From Roseburia sp. CAG:10041_57 (lineage in GTDB: Bacteria; Bacillota; Clostridia; Lachnospirales; Lachnospiraceae), in the NCBI GenBank assembly GCA_001916965.1, contig MNTL01000047.1:62001-126000 (forward strand): 64,000 nucleotides of DNA, given 5' to 3'. The first letter of the stretch is position 1. Each line of letters begins with the position of its first letter. Made by a program: the position numbers and the translations under genes. Below are positions 1 to 8,655 of this stretch, in pieces. The notes below the pieces were generated by a model. That model saw nothing but the letters and a program-made list of their open reading frames with translations, was not told where the DNA came from and searched no databases.

Positions 1-864
1 AGCATCAATAGGGTTAGGGAAATCAGCGATTGTTACAGAGTCAACAGGAAGAAGTAACTTCTTGCCAAGCTTCTCAGCCTTAGCCATCATTTCCTTACAG
101 TAATCAATCTTAGTATCATCTACAAGAGACTTACCGATTTCATATCCCTGAGCCTTTAAGAAAGTATAAGCCATACCACCACCAATGATCAGTGTATCGC
201 ACTTCTCAAGCAGGTTGGAGATAACGTTTAACTTATCAGCTACCTTAGCACCACCAAGGATTGCAACGAAAGGTCTTACAGGATCTTCTACTGCATTGCC
301 AAGGAAGTTGATTTCCTTCTGCATCAGATAACCAACTACATTTTCACCACCCTTAGCTGTGATGAACTTGGTTACACCAGCTACAGAAGCATGTGCTCTA
401 TGGGATGAACCAAAAGCATCACATACATATACATCTGCAAGATCAGCTAATTCTTTGCTGAACTCTTCGCCGTTCTTAGTTTCTTCTGCGCCACGGAAAC
501 GTGTATTCTGTAATAATACAACATCTCCTTCATTCATTGCATTTACTGCTGCTGTTGCAGCTTCGCCTGTTACATTGTAATCTGCCACGAAGTTTACAGG
601 CTTGCCAAGCTTCTCAGCCAGTCTCTTTGCAACAGGTGCAAGAGATTCGCCTTCGTTAGGACCATTCTTAACCTTACCTAAGTGAGAGCAAAGAATAACC
701 TTACCGCCATCGTTGATCAGCTTCTGGATTGTAGGAAGAGCTGCTACAATACGAGTTTCATCTGTAATTTCACCATTTTTAAGAGGTACATTAAAGTCAC
801 ATCTTACAAGTACTCTCTTACCCTTTACGTTGATATCATCAATTGATTTTTTGTTTAATCCCAT
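1..864 (-). CDS. pgk: Phosphoglycerate kinase (C-terminal part outside window)
   Basis: Phosphoglycerate kinase transfers the acyl phosphate of 1,3-bisphosphoglycerate to ADP in cytosolic glycolysis. Translation of the minus strand from 864 starts MGLNKKSID and runs into the family's N-terminal signature RVLVRCDFNVPL; the frame stays open to the window edge, giving about 288 of the usual ~395 codons. GGAGGAATA lies just upstream of the ATG. It follows gapA on the same strand, the common Firmicute gapA-pgk order, but a strong hairpin at 918-946 separates them, so part of the transcription may stop in between. The start and the identity are clear; the C-terminal nucleotide-binding half is only partly in the window. 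Confidence 0.93.
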   Translation of the reverse strand, partial: MGLNKKSIDDINVKGKRVLVRCDFNVPLKNGEITDETRIVAALPTIQKLINDGGKVILCSHLGKVKNGPNEGESLAPVAKRLAEKLGKPVNFVADYNVTGEAATAAVNAMNEGDVVLLQNTRFRGAEETKNGEEFSKELADLADVYVCDAFGSSHRAHASVAGVTKFITAKGGENVVGYLMQKEINFLGNAVEDPVRPFVAILGGAKVADKLNVISNLLEKCDTLIIGGGMAYTFLKAQGYEIGKSLVDDTKIDYCKEMMAKAEKLGKKLLLPVDSVTIADFPNPIDA

Positions 865-917
865 GTCATATTCCTCCATTTGATAATAGAGCAGTTACTA
901 TCCTACTCAAAATATAA

Positions 918-946
918 AAGGGTCCGGTCCATAAGACCGGACCCTT
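918..946 (-). terminator. Hairpin terminator between gapA and pgk
   Basis: A perfect 12-bp inverted repeat (918-929 and 935-946, 5-nt loop, GC-rich core GGTCCGGTC) is followed on the minus strand by a U-rich stretch. It lies just past the gapA stop, so it probably ends or attenuates the gapA transcript before pgk. Confidence 0.8.
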
Positions 947-970
947 GATAGGTCTTGTATTAACAATTAA

Positions 971-1984
971 TTAAGCTAATTCTGCGAAGTACTTAATTGT
1001 TCTAACCATCTGGCTTGTGTAGCTGTTCTCGTTATCATACCAAGATACAACCTGTACCTGTGTATTGCCGTCTTCCATAGGAGCTACCATTGTCTGTGTA
1101 GCATCGAATAAGGAACCGTATGTCATACCGATAACATCAGAAGATACGATTTCATCTGTGTTGTAGCCATAAGACTCTGTCTGAGCAGCCTTCATAGCCT
1201 CATTGATCTGATCCTTTGTTACGTTACCCTTAACAACTGCAACTAAGATTGTTGTAGATCCTGTAGGGGTCGGTACACGCTGAGCAGAACCGATTAATTT
1301 GCCGTTTAATTCAGGGATAACTAAGCCAATAGCCTTAGCTGCACCTGTTGAGTTAGGAACGATGTTGCAAGCGCCTGCACGGCTTCTTCTCTTGTCACCC
1401 TTTCTCTGAGGTCCGTCAAGGATCATCTGATCACCTGTGTAAGCATGAACTGTTGTCATGATACCAGACTGGATAGGTGCTAAATCGTTAAGAGCCTTAG
1501 CCATAGGTGCTAAGCAGTTTGTTGTACAAGAAGCTGCTGAAATAACTGTATCAGAAGCCTTTAATGTTTCATGGTTTACATTGTAAACGATTGTAGGAAG
1601 ATCATTTCCTGCAGGTGCAGAAATAACAACCTTACGAGCTCCTGCTGTGATATGAGCGGAAGCCTTCTCCTTGGATGTATAGAAACCTGTACACTCAAGA
1701 ACAACGTCTACCTTTAATTCTCCCCAAGGAAGCTTGGAAGCGTCTGCTTCTTTGTAGATTGTGATCTTCTTACCGTTAACTGTGATGGAATCCTCACCAG
1801 CTTCAACAGTCTTTGCATACTTGTATGTTCCCTGTGCTGTATCATACTTTAATAAGTGAGCAAGCATTTCAGGACTTGTTAAGTCATTGATTGCTACTAC
1901 TTCATATCCTTCTGCATCGAACATCTGTCTGAATGCAAGACGACCAATACGACCAAAACCATTGATTGCTACTCTTACTGCCAT
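971..1984 (-). CDS. gapA: Glyceraldehyde-3-phosphate dehydrogenase, type I
   Basis: A 337-residue GAPDH that oxidises glyceraldehyde 3-phosphate to 1,3-bisphosphoglycerate with reduction of NAD+ in glycolysis. The N-terminal Rossmann motif NGFGRIGR is at residues 8-15, the catalytic cysteine is C153 in SCTTNC, and the C-terminal SWYDNE motif is present. The length is typical. The start has GGAGG 8 bp upstream, and a clear sigma-A promoter sits at 2090-2118. pgk lies downstream on the same strand. High codon regularity and the strong promoter and terminator fit a highly expressed gene. Confidence 0.97.
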   Translation of the reverse strand: MAVRVAINGFGRIGRLAFRQMFDAEGYEVVAINDLTSPEMLAHLLKYDTAQGTYKYAKTVEAGEDSITVNGKKITIYKEADASKLPWGELKVDVVLECTGFYTSKEKASAHITAGARKVVISAPAGNDLPTIVYNVNHETLKASDTVISAASCTTNCLAPMAKALNDLAPIQSGIMTTVHAYTGDQMILDGPQRKGDKRRSRAGACNIVPNSTGAAKAIGLVIPELNGKLIGSAQRVPTPTGSTTILVAVVKGNVTKDQINEAMKAAQTESYGYNTDEIVSSDVIGMTYGSLFDATQTMVAPMEDGNTQVQVVSWYDNENSYTSQMVRTIKYFAELA

Positions 1985-2089
1985 TTTAATTTCCTCCTAA
2001 AATAGATAAATTAAATTTTATCATTTTTATCTTGTCCAAAATATCCACGTTTACACATGAATGATTGACAAAATTTTATCAGCAACTTT

Positions 2090-2118
2090 ATTCTACATAA
2101 TTATGTTTCAAAATTCAA
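2090..2118 (-). promoter_or_regulatory. Sigma-A promoter of gapA
   Basis: On the minus strand TTGAAT (2113-2118) and TAGAAT (2090-2095) are separated by exactly 17 bp, about 100 bp upstream of the gapA ATG. The surrounding DNA is very AT-rich. Confidence 0.65.
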
Positions 2119-2169
2119 GTCATATTTTAAAAAAATACTATAAATTTTTCCTTTTATAATTACGAGTAC

Positions 2170-2784
2170 TTAGCCCATGAATTCCCTTAAAGGTGTAATA
2201 TCAGATGCTGCTGCCCTCTGATATGCCGCATCTTTCTTGATACCTGCAGCTGCCGCTTCACCAAAAGCATCCTTATAATCTTCATAATAATCATATCTGG
2301 TCAGGCGTATGTTCATTTCACTGAGCAGTTCTTCCTTACGGCTCAGAGGACCTTCAAAAGACAGATCATATGCTTCCATATAAGGAACCAGTGCATTGTA
2401 TTCTGCTACAAGACGTGCATTGGTCATGCTCTCCACAGGTGTACGTGCGTCAAACCAGTCCGGCATTTTAGACGGATTGAGTGGCGGAAGCGGGTCAAGT
2501 GTCTCTGTGGTTGTAGTGGTTGTTGCTGCAGCAGCTGTCTGTGTCGGCTGTGCTACCTGTGTCTCTTCTGTAAAGGTTGCAACTCTGCCTTCAGCCTTTC
2601 CATAAAGCATATAATGATTATAAAGTGCTGTTGCATCATATCCAAATGCTGCTTTCAAATCAGGATAGGTATCTGCATAAGTCTCATAGTCAAAAGTCTC
2701 CAGACTTTCTGCCGCGCTTACCGGAAGCACACTTCCCAACATAACCAACATTCCTGCCAATGCTACAAGATTTCTTCTTTTCAT
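2170..2784 (-). CDS. Secreted protein with a YPDLxxAFGYD-type repeat
   Basis: A 204-residue protein of unknown function. The N-terminus (MKRRN, a hydrophobic stretch to about residue 22, VSAAES) is a typical cleavable signal peptide. Residues ~30-68 hold one copy of a short repeat (DTYPDLKAAFGYD ... LYNHYMLYGKAEGR) that recurs in secreted proteins and wall hydrolases of Lachnospiraceae, usually in tandem next to a catalytic domain. A Thr/Ala-rich linker follows at ~75-95, then a mostly helical, acidic C-terminus with no motif I recognise. GGGAGGG precedes the ATG. It stands alone between gapA and a divergent PHP phosphatase. It may be a stand-alone wall- or surface-associated module; no enzyme activity is implied. 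Confidence 0.7.
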   Translation of the reverse strand: MKRRNLVALAGMLVMLGSVLPVSAAESLETFDYETYADTYPDLKAAFGYDATALYNHYMLYGKAEGRVATFTEETQVAQPTQTAAAATTTTTTETLDPLPPLNPSKMPDWFDARTPVESMTNARLVAEYNALVPYMEAYDLSFEGPLSRKEELLSEMNIRLTRYDYYEDYKDAFGEAAAAGIKKDAAYQRAAASDITPLREFMG

Positions 2785-3041
2785 AAAAATCGCCCTCCCT
2801 ATACTTTTGTTAGTAAGTTATTTTACTGTATTCTAGCATTTTGTTCTGTCTTTTTCAACGTTTTCTTTGTAATTAATGTATGTCTTATTTCTATAAGCAT
2901 ATTTTATCAACAATCATATATAGTATCTTGAAATATTCTGCAATATCATTTTTCTCCTTTTCCTATATGCTCTGTTCAATCTGTGTTATTTATGATACGA
3001 TAAAGCATACGATAAAATTTTAAAAAGGGAGGTTTATCATC

Positions 3042-3857
3042 ATGGCATTAAAAGCTGACTTTCACCTTCATTCCAGCTTCTCCGGTGACAGCGATGCTCC
3101 AATGGAGGAGATCATAAAAAAAGCCATCAGCCTTGGGCTGACACATATATGCTTTACAGAACATTATGATCCTGACTTCGTATATCCAGCCGGCGAATCC
3201 GGTACTTTTGAATTGAATACGGATTCCTATCTCTACGATCTATTAAGATTCAGGGAAAAATATTATGGTCAGATTCAGATCATGTTCGGCGTAGAGTTGG
3301 GATTACAGCCCCATTTAAGGGATGCACTCGAATTTTATACAGAAAATCATGACTTTGACTTCATTATCGGTTCTTCCCATATCTGTAACCGCAAAGATCC
3401 CTACTATCCTGAATTCTTTGAGGGAAGAAGTGAAGACGAAGCACACCAGGAATATTTTGAATCCATCCTGGAATGTGTAAAAGAGACTCCATATTTCGAT
3501 GTATACGGTCATCTGGATTATGTTGTACGTTACGGTCCAACTAAAAATCAGAACTATTCTTATCAGAAACACGCTGATATCATTGACAGGATTCTTCATG
3601 CCATTGTGGAATCTGGAAAAGGCATTGAACTGAACACCTCCGGCTTCCGTTCCGGTCTTGGTCAGCCTAATCCATGTGTAGACATTCTGAAAAGATATAA
3701 GGAACTGGGCGGTGAAATCATTACAGTAGGCTCCGATGCCCACAAGCCAGAACATGTCGGTGCTGACTTTGATAAAGCCTGCACTATTTTAAAGGACTGT
3801 GGTTTTCAATATTATACAATATTTGAAAAACGCGCTCCTGAATTTATCAAGCTGTAA
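3042..3857 (+). CDS. Histidinol-phosphatase, PHP family (HisK/HisJ type)
   Basis: A 271-residue member of the PHP metal-dependent phosphoesterase family, similar to the histidinol-phosphatase that removes phosphate from L-histidinol phosphate in histidine synthesis. The N-terminal metal ligands are in FHLHSSFSGD (H8, H10), followed by CFTEHYD, GVELG, GSSH and a C-terminal VGSDAH motif, all in the order expected for the trinuclear site. AAGGGAGG precedes the start codon. No other his genes are nearby, so the substrate is inferred from the family only; other PHP phosphatases act on different phosphoesters. The gene is convergent with mnmA and shares a hairpin with it. Confidence 0.85.
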   Translation: MALKADFHLHSSFSGDSDAPMEEIIKKAISLGLTHICFTEHYDPDFVYPAGESGTFELNTDSYLYDLLRFREKYYGQIQIMFGVELGLQPHLRDALEFYTENHDFDFIIGSSHICNRKDPYYPEFFEGRSEDEAHQEYFESILECVKETPYFDVYGHLDYVVRYGPTKNQNYSYQKHADIIDRILHAIVESGKGIELNTSGFRSGLGQPNPCVDILKRYKELGGEIITVGSDAHKPEHVGADFDKACTILKDCGFQYYTIFEKRAPEFIKL

Positions 3858-3862
3858 AACGA

Positions 3863-3892
3863 GAGGCGGCACCTATAAAATAGTGCCGCCTC
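3863..3892. terminator. Hairpin between convergent PHP phosphatase and mnmA
   Basis: A perfect 10-bp inverted repeat (GAGGCGGCAC / GTGCCGCCTC, 10-nt loop). The mnmA stop codon lies in the loop and the right arm codes the last mnmA residues. On the minus strand it is followed shortly by UUUU, so it mainly serves mnmA. Confidence 0.65.
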
Positions 3893-4949
3893 CAAATACA
3901 TAATCATTCTGGTAAAATACTACCGACTGTCCTGGTGTAATTGCCCTGACAGGTTCTTTAAATGTACATTTAACTTTATCTTTTTCCACTTTCTCTATGA
4001 TACATGGCGCCCCACTGTGAGAATATCTTATCTTGGCAATCACCTCTACAGGCTCTGTAATATCCTCTACCGCCATGAAATTCAGATCATTGCACCACAA
4101 TGTATCTCCAAACACGTCCCCTGCTTCTCCAATAACAACCTCATTGGTCTCTGGTCTGATCTCTGTTACGAACACAGGATGTCCCATAGCCAGATTCAAG
4201 CCTTTACGCTGTCCTACCGTGTAATGAATAATGCCTTTATGACGTCCTAATACTCTGCCATCCTCTGTAACAAAATTGCCTTCTGCCGGGATCCTGTCCG
4301 GTGCTTCCTGTTCAATTACTGCCGCATAATCATTATCCGGTACAAAGCAGATATCCTGACTGTCAGGTTTCGATGCCACAGGCAATCCAATGCTCTCTGC
4401 GATCTGCCTGATCTGCGGCTTCTCATAATCTCCTACCGGCATCAGTGTATGCGCAAGCTGATTCTGTGTCAGATTATACAGTGCATAAGTCTGATCCTTA
4501 TGAGCCGTAACAGAATTACGTACCACATATCTTCCATTGGCAAGCTGCTCAATCCTTGCATAATGTCCTGTCGCAATATAATCTGCCCCAAGCGCCAGAC
4601 TTCTTTGCAGCAGCGCTTCCCATTTCACATGGCGGTTGCACAGAATGCAGGGATTGGGAGTTCTTCCATGAAGATAATCTTCAACAAAAGGATCCATTAC
4701 ATATTTCTTGAATTCCTGTTTAAAATTCATTACATAATACGGTATATCCAGTCTCTGAGCCACGCGTCTGGCATCATCCACTGCGCTGAGTCCACAGCAT
4801 CCTCCATGTTCTTCCATAGCTGCCTGGGACTCGTCCTGCCATATCTGCATTGTGACTCCTATTACTTCATATCCCTGTTGCTTCAACAAGTAGGCTGCCA
4901 CGGAAGAATCCACTCCTCCAGACATCCCTACTACTACTTTCTTTCCCAT
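3873..4949 (-). CDS. mnmA: tRNA-specific 2-thiouridylase MnmA
   Basis: MnmA adds sulfur to U34 of the tRNAs for Lys, Glu and Gln, using ATP and a persulfide relay. The protein has 358 residues from ATG 4949; an in-frame extension 29 codons upstream exists, but the AAGGAG at a good distance and the family start MGKKVVVGMSGGVDSS favour 4949. Visible motifs are the PP-loop SGGVDSS (residues 10-16), the first catalytic cysteine in NPCILCN, the second in SQDICF, and the central GQRKGL domain. It is convergent with the PHP gene; the downstream hairpin overlaps its 3' end. A flippase gene lies upstream, divergently. Confidence 0.96.
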   Translation of the reverse strand: MGKKVVVGMSGGVDSSVAAYLLKQQGYEVIGVTMQIWQDESQAAMEEHGGCCGLSAVDDARRVAQRLDIPYYVMNFKQEFKKYVMDPFVEDYLHGRTPNPCILCNRHVKWEALLQRSLALGADYIATGHYARIEQLANGRYVVRNSVTAHKDQTYALYNLTQNQLAHTLMPVGDYEKPQIRQIAESIGLPVASKPDSQDICFVPDNDYAAVIEQEAPDRIPAEGNFVTEDGRVLGRHKGIIHYTVGQRKGLNLAMGHPVFVTEIRPETNEVVIGEAGDVFGDTLWCNDLNFMAVEDITEPVEVIAKIRYSHSGAPCIIEKVEKDKVKCTFKEPVRAITPGQSVVFYQNDYVFGGGTIL

Positions 4950-5114
4950 ATGTATATGCTCCTTTCGCAAGCATGCAATTCGTTCAAATGTTCGATTCAT
5001 ATCATACCATTCGCGCTTATTCCTGTCAACTGCCACATCTTCACTGGTATATCAATAAGTCATATTTATCTATCTTTGCCATACAATATTAAAAAATACA
5101 AAGGGCGGTGTCCC

Positions 5115-6446
5115 ATGCGATTATCACGCAAGTACCTTTGTAATCCCTTAGTATCAGGCACGATCATCCTGACTGCTGCCGGTTTTGCGACCAAAATCAT
5201 TGGATTCTTCTACCGGATTTTTCTTTCCCGGATCTTTCCGGAGGAAAGTCTTGGAATCATCGGACTCATCACTCCGGTGTCCATGTTAGTCCATGCCACC
5301 TGTGCTGCCGGTATACAGAATGCGATCACCAAATATGTTGCTGCTTCGAAAACGCAGAAGATTCAGGCTTTCAGTTACCTGTTCTGTGGAATTCTTCTCT
5401 CTCTTGCCCTTTCCATTATCACGGCAATCTGTATTTTCCAATATGCGCCCTGGATTGCTGATTGCCTGATCCATGAACCAAGGACTACCTCTTTACTCAA
5501 AATACTGGCACTGTCATTTCCAATGGCTTCTCTGCACGCCTGCATAAATGGCTATTTCTATGGATATCAGAAGACCGGTATTCCTTCGTGGTCTATCCTG
5601 TTTGAACAGTTTTTCCGTGTATTCATCGTATATATATTATATCGTTTTTTTCTGAATAACAATCAGCCTTTTCCTCTTACAATTGCCATAATCGGACTGT
5701 TTGCAGGAGAATGTGCTTCTGCTGTCTTTTCCAGCTTCATGCTATATCTGCATTCCCTGCACAGCTGCGATATCAGCGACGTTTCTCTGTTGTCTTTGTC
5801 AAAATGCAGGGAACTACTACAGATGGCATGCCCGCTTAGTCTCAACAGAATCTGTCTTAGCCTGTTTGCAACGATTGAAGCGATCCAGCTTCCTGTCAGA
5901 CTTGTAGAAAGTGGTCTAAGCTCTGCACAGGCACTGTCTCTATATGGTGTATTCTCAGGTATGGCTTTCCCTACTGTCATGTTTCCCTGCGCCATTACCG
6001 GTTCTGCTGCAACTCTGCTTCTTCCTTCTATTGCAGAAGCGCAATCCCAGGGTAACAAAAAACGTATTCGCCTAGCCACTATCCTTACCATTGTTCTGTG
6101 TCTTCTGATGGGATTTGGATGTATGTGCTTTTTCTTACTGTTCGCAGAACATTTGGGGTTTTTGCTCTTCCAAAGTGTAGAAGCTGCCAGTCAACTGCGT
6201 TCCCTGTCTTTTGTATGTCCTTTCCTGTATCTGTCCGGCATGTTAAGCAGCATTCTTCATGGGCTTGGTAAGACAGGTATTACTTTTGCGTGCAGCATAG
6301 TGTCTCTTGCCATTCGGCTTTTCTGCGTATTATACCTCATTCCAATGATTGGATTTCGTGGATATTTTTATGGAATTCTGTGCAGTCAAATCTGCCTTGA
6401 TTTTCTTTTAATCCTTGCCTTACACCATAATATCATATATAATTAG
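5115..6446 (+). CDS. SpoVB-like polysaccharide/lipid flippase (MOP superfamily)
   Basis: A 443-residue integral membrane protein of the MOP exporter superfamily, related to SpoVB/MurJ-type flippases that move lipid-linked precursors across the membrane. The N-terminus GTIILTAAGFATKIIGFFYRI matches the start of SpoVB homologues, and about 12-14 hydrophobic segments spread over the whole length fit the fold. An open frame continues far upstream (to 4449) but is antisense to mnmA; the ATG at 5115, preceded by AAGGGCGG, begins at the family N-terminus. DAHP synthase follows 41 bp downstream. In sporulating Clostridia such proteins serve cortex synthesis, but several paralogues often exist, so the exact role is open. 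Confidence 0.8.
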   Translation: MRLSRKYLCNPLVSGTIILTAAGFATKIIGFFYRIFLSRIFPEESLGIIGLITPVSMLVHATCAAGIQNAITKYVAASKTQKIQAFSYLFCGILLSLALSIITAICIFQYAPWIADCLIHEPRTTSLLKILALSFPMASLHACINGYFYGYQKTGIPSWSILFEQFFRVFIVYILYRFFLNNNQPFPLTIAIIGLFAGECASAVFSSFMLYLHSLHSCDISDVSLLSLSKCRELLQMACPLSLNRICLSLFATIEAIQLPVRLVESGLSSAQALSLYGVFSGMAFPTVMFPCAITGSAATLLLPSIAEAQSQGNKKRIRLATILTIVLCLLMGFGCMCFFLLFAEHLGFLLFQSVEAASQLRSLSFVCPFLYLSGMLSSILHGLGKTGITFACSIVSLAIRLFCVLYLIPMIGFRGYFYGILCSQICLDFLLILALHHNIIYN

Positions 6447-6487
6447 GCTGCTTGGCAGCTTAATGCCATACCATTTGGAGGAAAATT

Positions 6488-7516
6488 ATGAGTTTCGAAT
6501 TTATACGTAAATTACCTACGCCTGACGAGATTCGTGAGCAGTATCCTGTATCACCAGAGCTTCAGGCATTGAAGAAACAGCGGGACGCAGAGATTGCCGA
6601 TGTATTTACGGGCAAATCTAATAAATTTCTCGTTGTAATCGGACCTTGTTCAGCTGACAATGAGGATGCTGTCTGCGAATATGTAAACAGACTTGCCAGA
6701 GTCAATGACAAGGTAAAAGACAAGCTGATCCTGATTCCAAGAATCTATACCAACAAGCCACGTACGACCGGTGATGGTTACAAAGGTATCGTTCATCAGC
6801 CAGATCCTGAAAAAGGCACTGACTTCCTTCATGGTCTTATTGCCATGAGAAAGATGCAGATTCGTGCCATGTCCGAGTCTCAGCTGACTGCTGCTGATGA
6901 AATGCTCTACCCTGATAACTGGGGCTATGTATCTGATATTCTCTCCTACGTGGCAATCGGCGCACGTTCTGTAGAAGATCAGCAGCACAGATTGACTGTC
7001 AGCGGTTTTGATGTACCCGCAGGTATGAAGAATCCAACCAGTGGAGACCTGAATGTAATGCTTAACTCCGTTTATGCAGCGCAGCATCCTCATCCATTTA
7101 TTTATCGTGGCTGGGAAGTAAATACAACCGGTAATCCTCTGGCTCATACCATTCTTCGTGGTGCTGTAAACAAACATGGCAACAGCATTCCCAACTATCA
7201 CTATGAAGATTTAATGCTTCTGCTTGAAAAATACAATGAACGTGACCTGTTAAATCCCGCCTGCGTTGTTGACGCAAATCACAACAACTCCAACAAGCAG
7301 TTCAAGGAACAGATTCGAATTGTAAAGGAAGTTATGATGTCCAGAAAACACAATCCTGATATCCGTAATATGGTAAAGGGTGTCATGGTGGAAAGTTATC
7401 TGGTAGAAGGCAACCAGAAGATTGGCGAACACATCTATGGAAAGTCCATCACGGATGCATGTCTTGGCTGGGAAGATACAGAAGATCTGATCTACAGAAT
7501 TGCAGATTATGAATAA
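6488..7516 (+). CDS. aroF: 3-deoxy-7-phosphoheptulonate synthase (class I, AroFGH type)
   Basis: DAHP synthase condenses phosphoenolpyruvate with erythrose 4-phosphate, the first step of the shikimate pathway to aromatic amino acids. The 342-residue protein is of normal length for class I-alpha enzymes and carries the landmarks GPCSADN, PRIYTNKPRTT, GARSVEDQ, SGFDVPAGMKNPTSG, DANHNNSNK and a C-terminal VEGNQ. GGAGG is 6 bp upstream of the start. It may be cotranscribed with the flippase. Which aromatic amino acid inhibits the enzyme cannot be read from the sequence, so the letter in the gene symbol is a convention. Confidence 0.95.
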   Translation: MSFEFIRKLPTPDEIREQYPVSPELQALKKQRDAEIADVFTGKSNKFLVVIGPCSADNEDAVCEYVNRLARVNDKVKDKLILIPRIYTNKPRTTGDGYKGIVHQPDPEKGTDFLHGLIAMRKMQIRAMSESQLTAADEMLYPDNWGYVSDILSYVAIGARSVEDQQHRLTVSGFDVPAGMKNPTSGDLNVMLNSVYAAQHPHPFIYRGWEVNTTGNPLAHTILRGAVNKHGNSIPNYHYEDLMLLLEKYNERDLLNPACVVDANHNNSNKQFKEQIRIVKEVMMSRKHNPDIRNMVKGVMVESYLVEGNQKIGEHIYGKSITDACLGWEDTEDLIYRIADYE

Positions 7517-7530
7517 AAATATATAATACA

Positions 7531-7570
7531 AAAACAGCAAGATCTCTTTTACTGAGAATCTTGCTGTTTT
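7531..7570. terminator. Bidirectional terminator between aroF and xerD
   Basis: A 13-bp inverted repeat (AAAACAGCAAGAT at 7531-7543; ATCTTGCTGTTTT at 7558-7570) flanked by A and T runs on both sides serves both convergent genes. Confidence 0.85.
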
Positions 7571-7577
7571 TCAATTC

Positions 7578-8462
7578 CTATCCTCTTGGATGTGCTTTTG
7601 AATACACTTCACGAATTCTATTGTGAGTTAATGTTGCATATACCTGAGTTGTTGAAATATCTGAGTGTCCGAGCATTTCCTGAACACTACGTAAGTCCGC
7701 ACCATTTTCTACGAGATGTGCGGCAAAAGAATGACGAAGGGTATGGGGTGTAATATCAGCTGTAATACCCGCTTTCTTTGCATAATATTTGATTAATTTC
7801 CAAAATCCCTGTCTGCTCATGGGTTGTCCAGAGCAATTTACAAACAGAATATCAGAATGTAAGTCAAATAGCATAACATCTCTTGCTTTTTCCAAGTAAT
7901 TAGTCATTGCTTTTCTGGCAGCAGCTCCGAATGGAATTACTCTCTCCCTGCTACCATCTCTGCAGATAATATATCCCATCTGCATGTTTACATCGGAAAC
8001 CTTTAGGGTAATCAGTTCCGTCACGCGAATTCCAGTCGCATATAAAAGCTCTAACATAGCCTTATCGCGAATTTCTTTTGGGGTGTCCCCCTTAGGCTGT
8101 TCCAACAGCCATACTACTTCTTCTGGTGTCATTATTGCAGGCATTTTTTTCTCAATTTTGGGCGCCTTTAAACCTTCTGAAACATCTTTCTCCACGATTC
8201 CTTCCTTGCACAGATAATGAAAGAATGCTTTAATGGATGCAACATTTCTTGATACAGTTGCGGCGGCAAAATGGTTTTGCTCTAAATACATAATATAGGA
8301 ATTTAATACTTCTTCGGTAATTTCATTTACCTCTGTTATTCCATTTTCTTCTAAATACTGGCGCACCTTGCCTAAATCCCTCTTGTATGATAATTCAGTA
8401 TTATTTGAAGTTTTCTTTATATTATGTAAATAAGAAATAAAGTTATCAATTTCTCTTTCCAT
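7578..8462 (-). CDS. xerD: Site-specific tyrosine recombinase XerD
   Basis: A 294-residue tyrosine recombinase, the length of housekeeping Xer proteins that resolve chromosome dimers at dif sites. The N-terminal core-binding domain (~1-95) is followed by the catalytic domain with ATGIRVTEL (catalytic Arg), HTLRHSFA (His-x-x-Arg), LGH and a C-terminal STTQVYATLTH carrying the nucleophilic Tyr. The neighbours spoIIM and nudF reproduce the Bacillus arrangement around xerD, which supports the XerD call over XerC or an integrase. GGAGGG lies 12 bp before the ATG. No att repeats or phage genes flank it. Confidence 0.92.
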   Translation of the reverse strand: MEREIDNFISYLHNIKKTSNNTELSYKRDLGKVRQYLEENGITEVNEITEEVLNSYIMYLEQNHFAAATVSRNVASIKAFFHYLCKEGIVEKDVSEGLKAPKIEKKMPAIMTPEEVVWLLEQPKGDTPKEIRDKAMLELLYATGIRVTELITLKVSDVNMQMGYIICRDGSRERVIPFGAAARKAMTNYLEKARDVMLFDLHSDILFVNCSGQPMSRQGFWKLIKYYAKKAGITADITPHTLRHSFAAHLVENGADLRSVQEMLGHSDISTTQVYATLTHNRIREVYSKAHPRG

Positions 8463-8591
8463 AAAATCTGAAAACCCTCCTCAAAAAGTATTTAATTTAC
8501 CCCTTATGCCTATTTCTATTATATATGTGATTTTACATAAAATCAAACATTTTTTCAGATATTTTTGTATTTTTTTCAATAATTGTCATAA

Positions 8592-8636
8592 TATTCTATA
8601 TATAGTTCCATTTTCCTAGTCTATTCTATATATAGT
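8592..8636. repeat. Two direct copies of a 15-bp palindromic box upstream of xerD
   Basis: The 15-mer TATTCTATATATAGT occurs at 8592-8606 and again, identical, at 8622-8636, exactly 30 bp apart. Each contains the palindrome CTATATATAG. They lie in the 193-bp gap between xerD and spoIIM. On the minus strand each reads TATAGAAT, close to a -10 element, so they may be tandem promoters or operator sites of xerD; AT-rich coincidence is possible. Confidence 0.4.
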
Positions 8637-8655
8637 CTATCTACTTTGCAAATAA

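Noticed and set aside
4449..5114. Long N-terminal extension of the SpoVB-like protein
   Set aside because: The upstream open frame is antisense to mnmA and lacks membrane or family features; the family N-terminus begins at 5115.
7578..8462. Integrase of a genomic island or prophage
   Set aside because: The recombinase has housekeeping Xer length and sits in the conserved spoIIM/nudF neighbourhood, with no phage genes or att repeats nearby.
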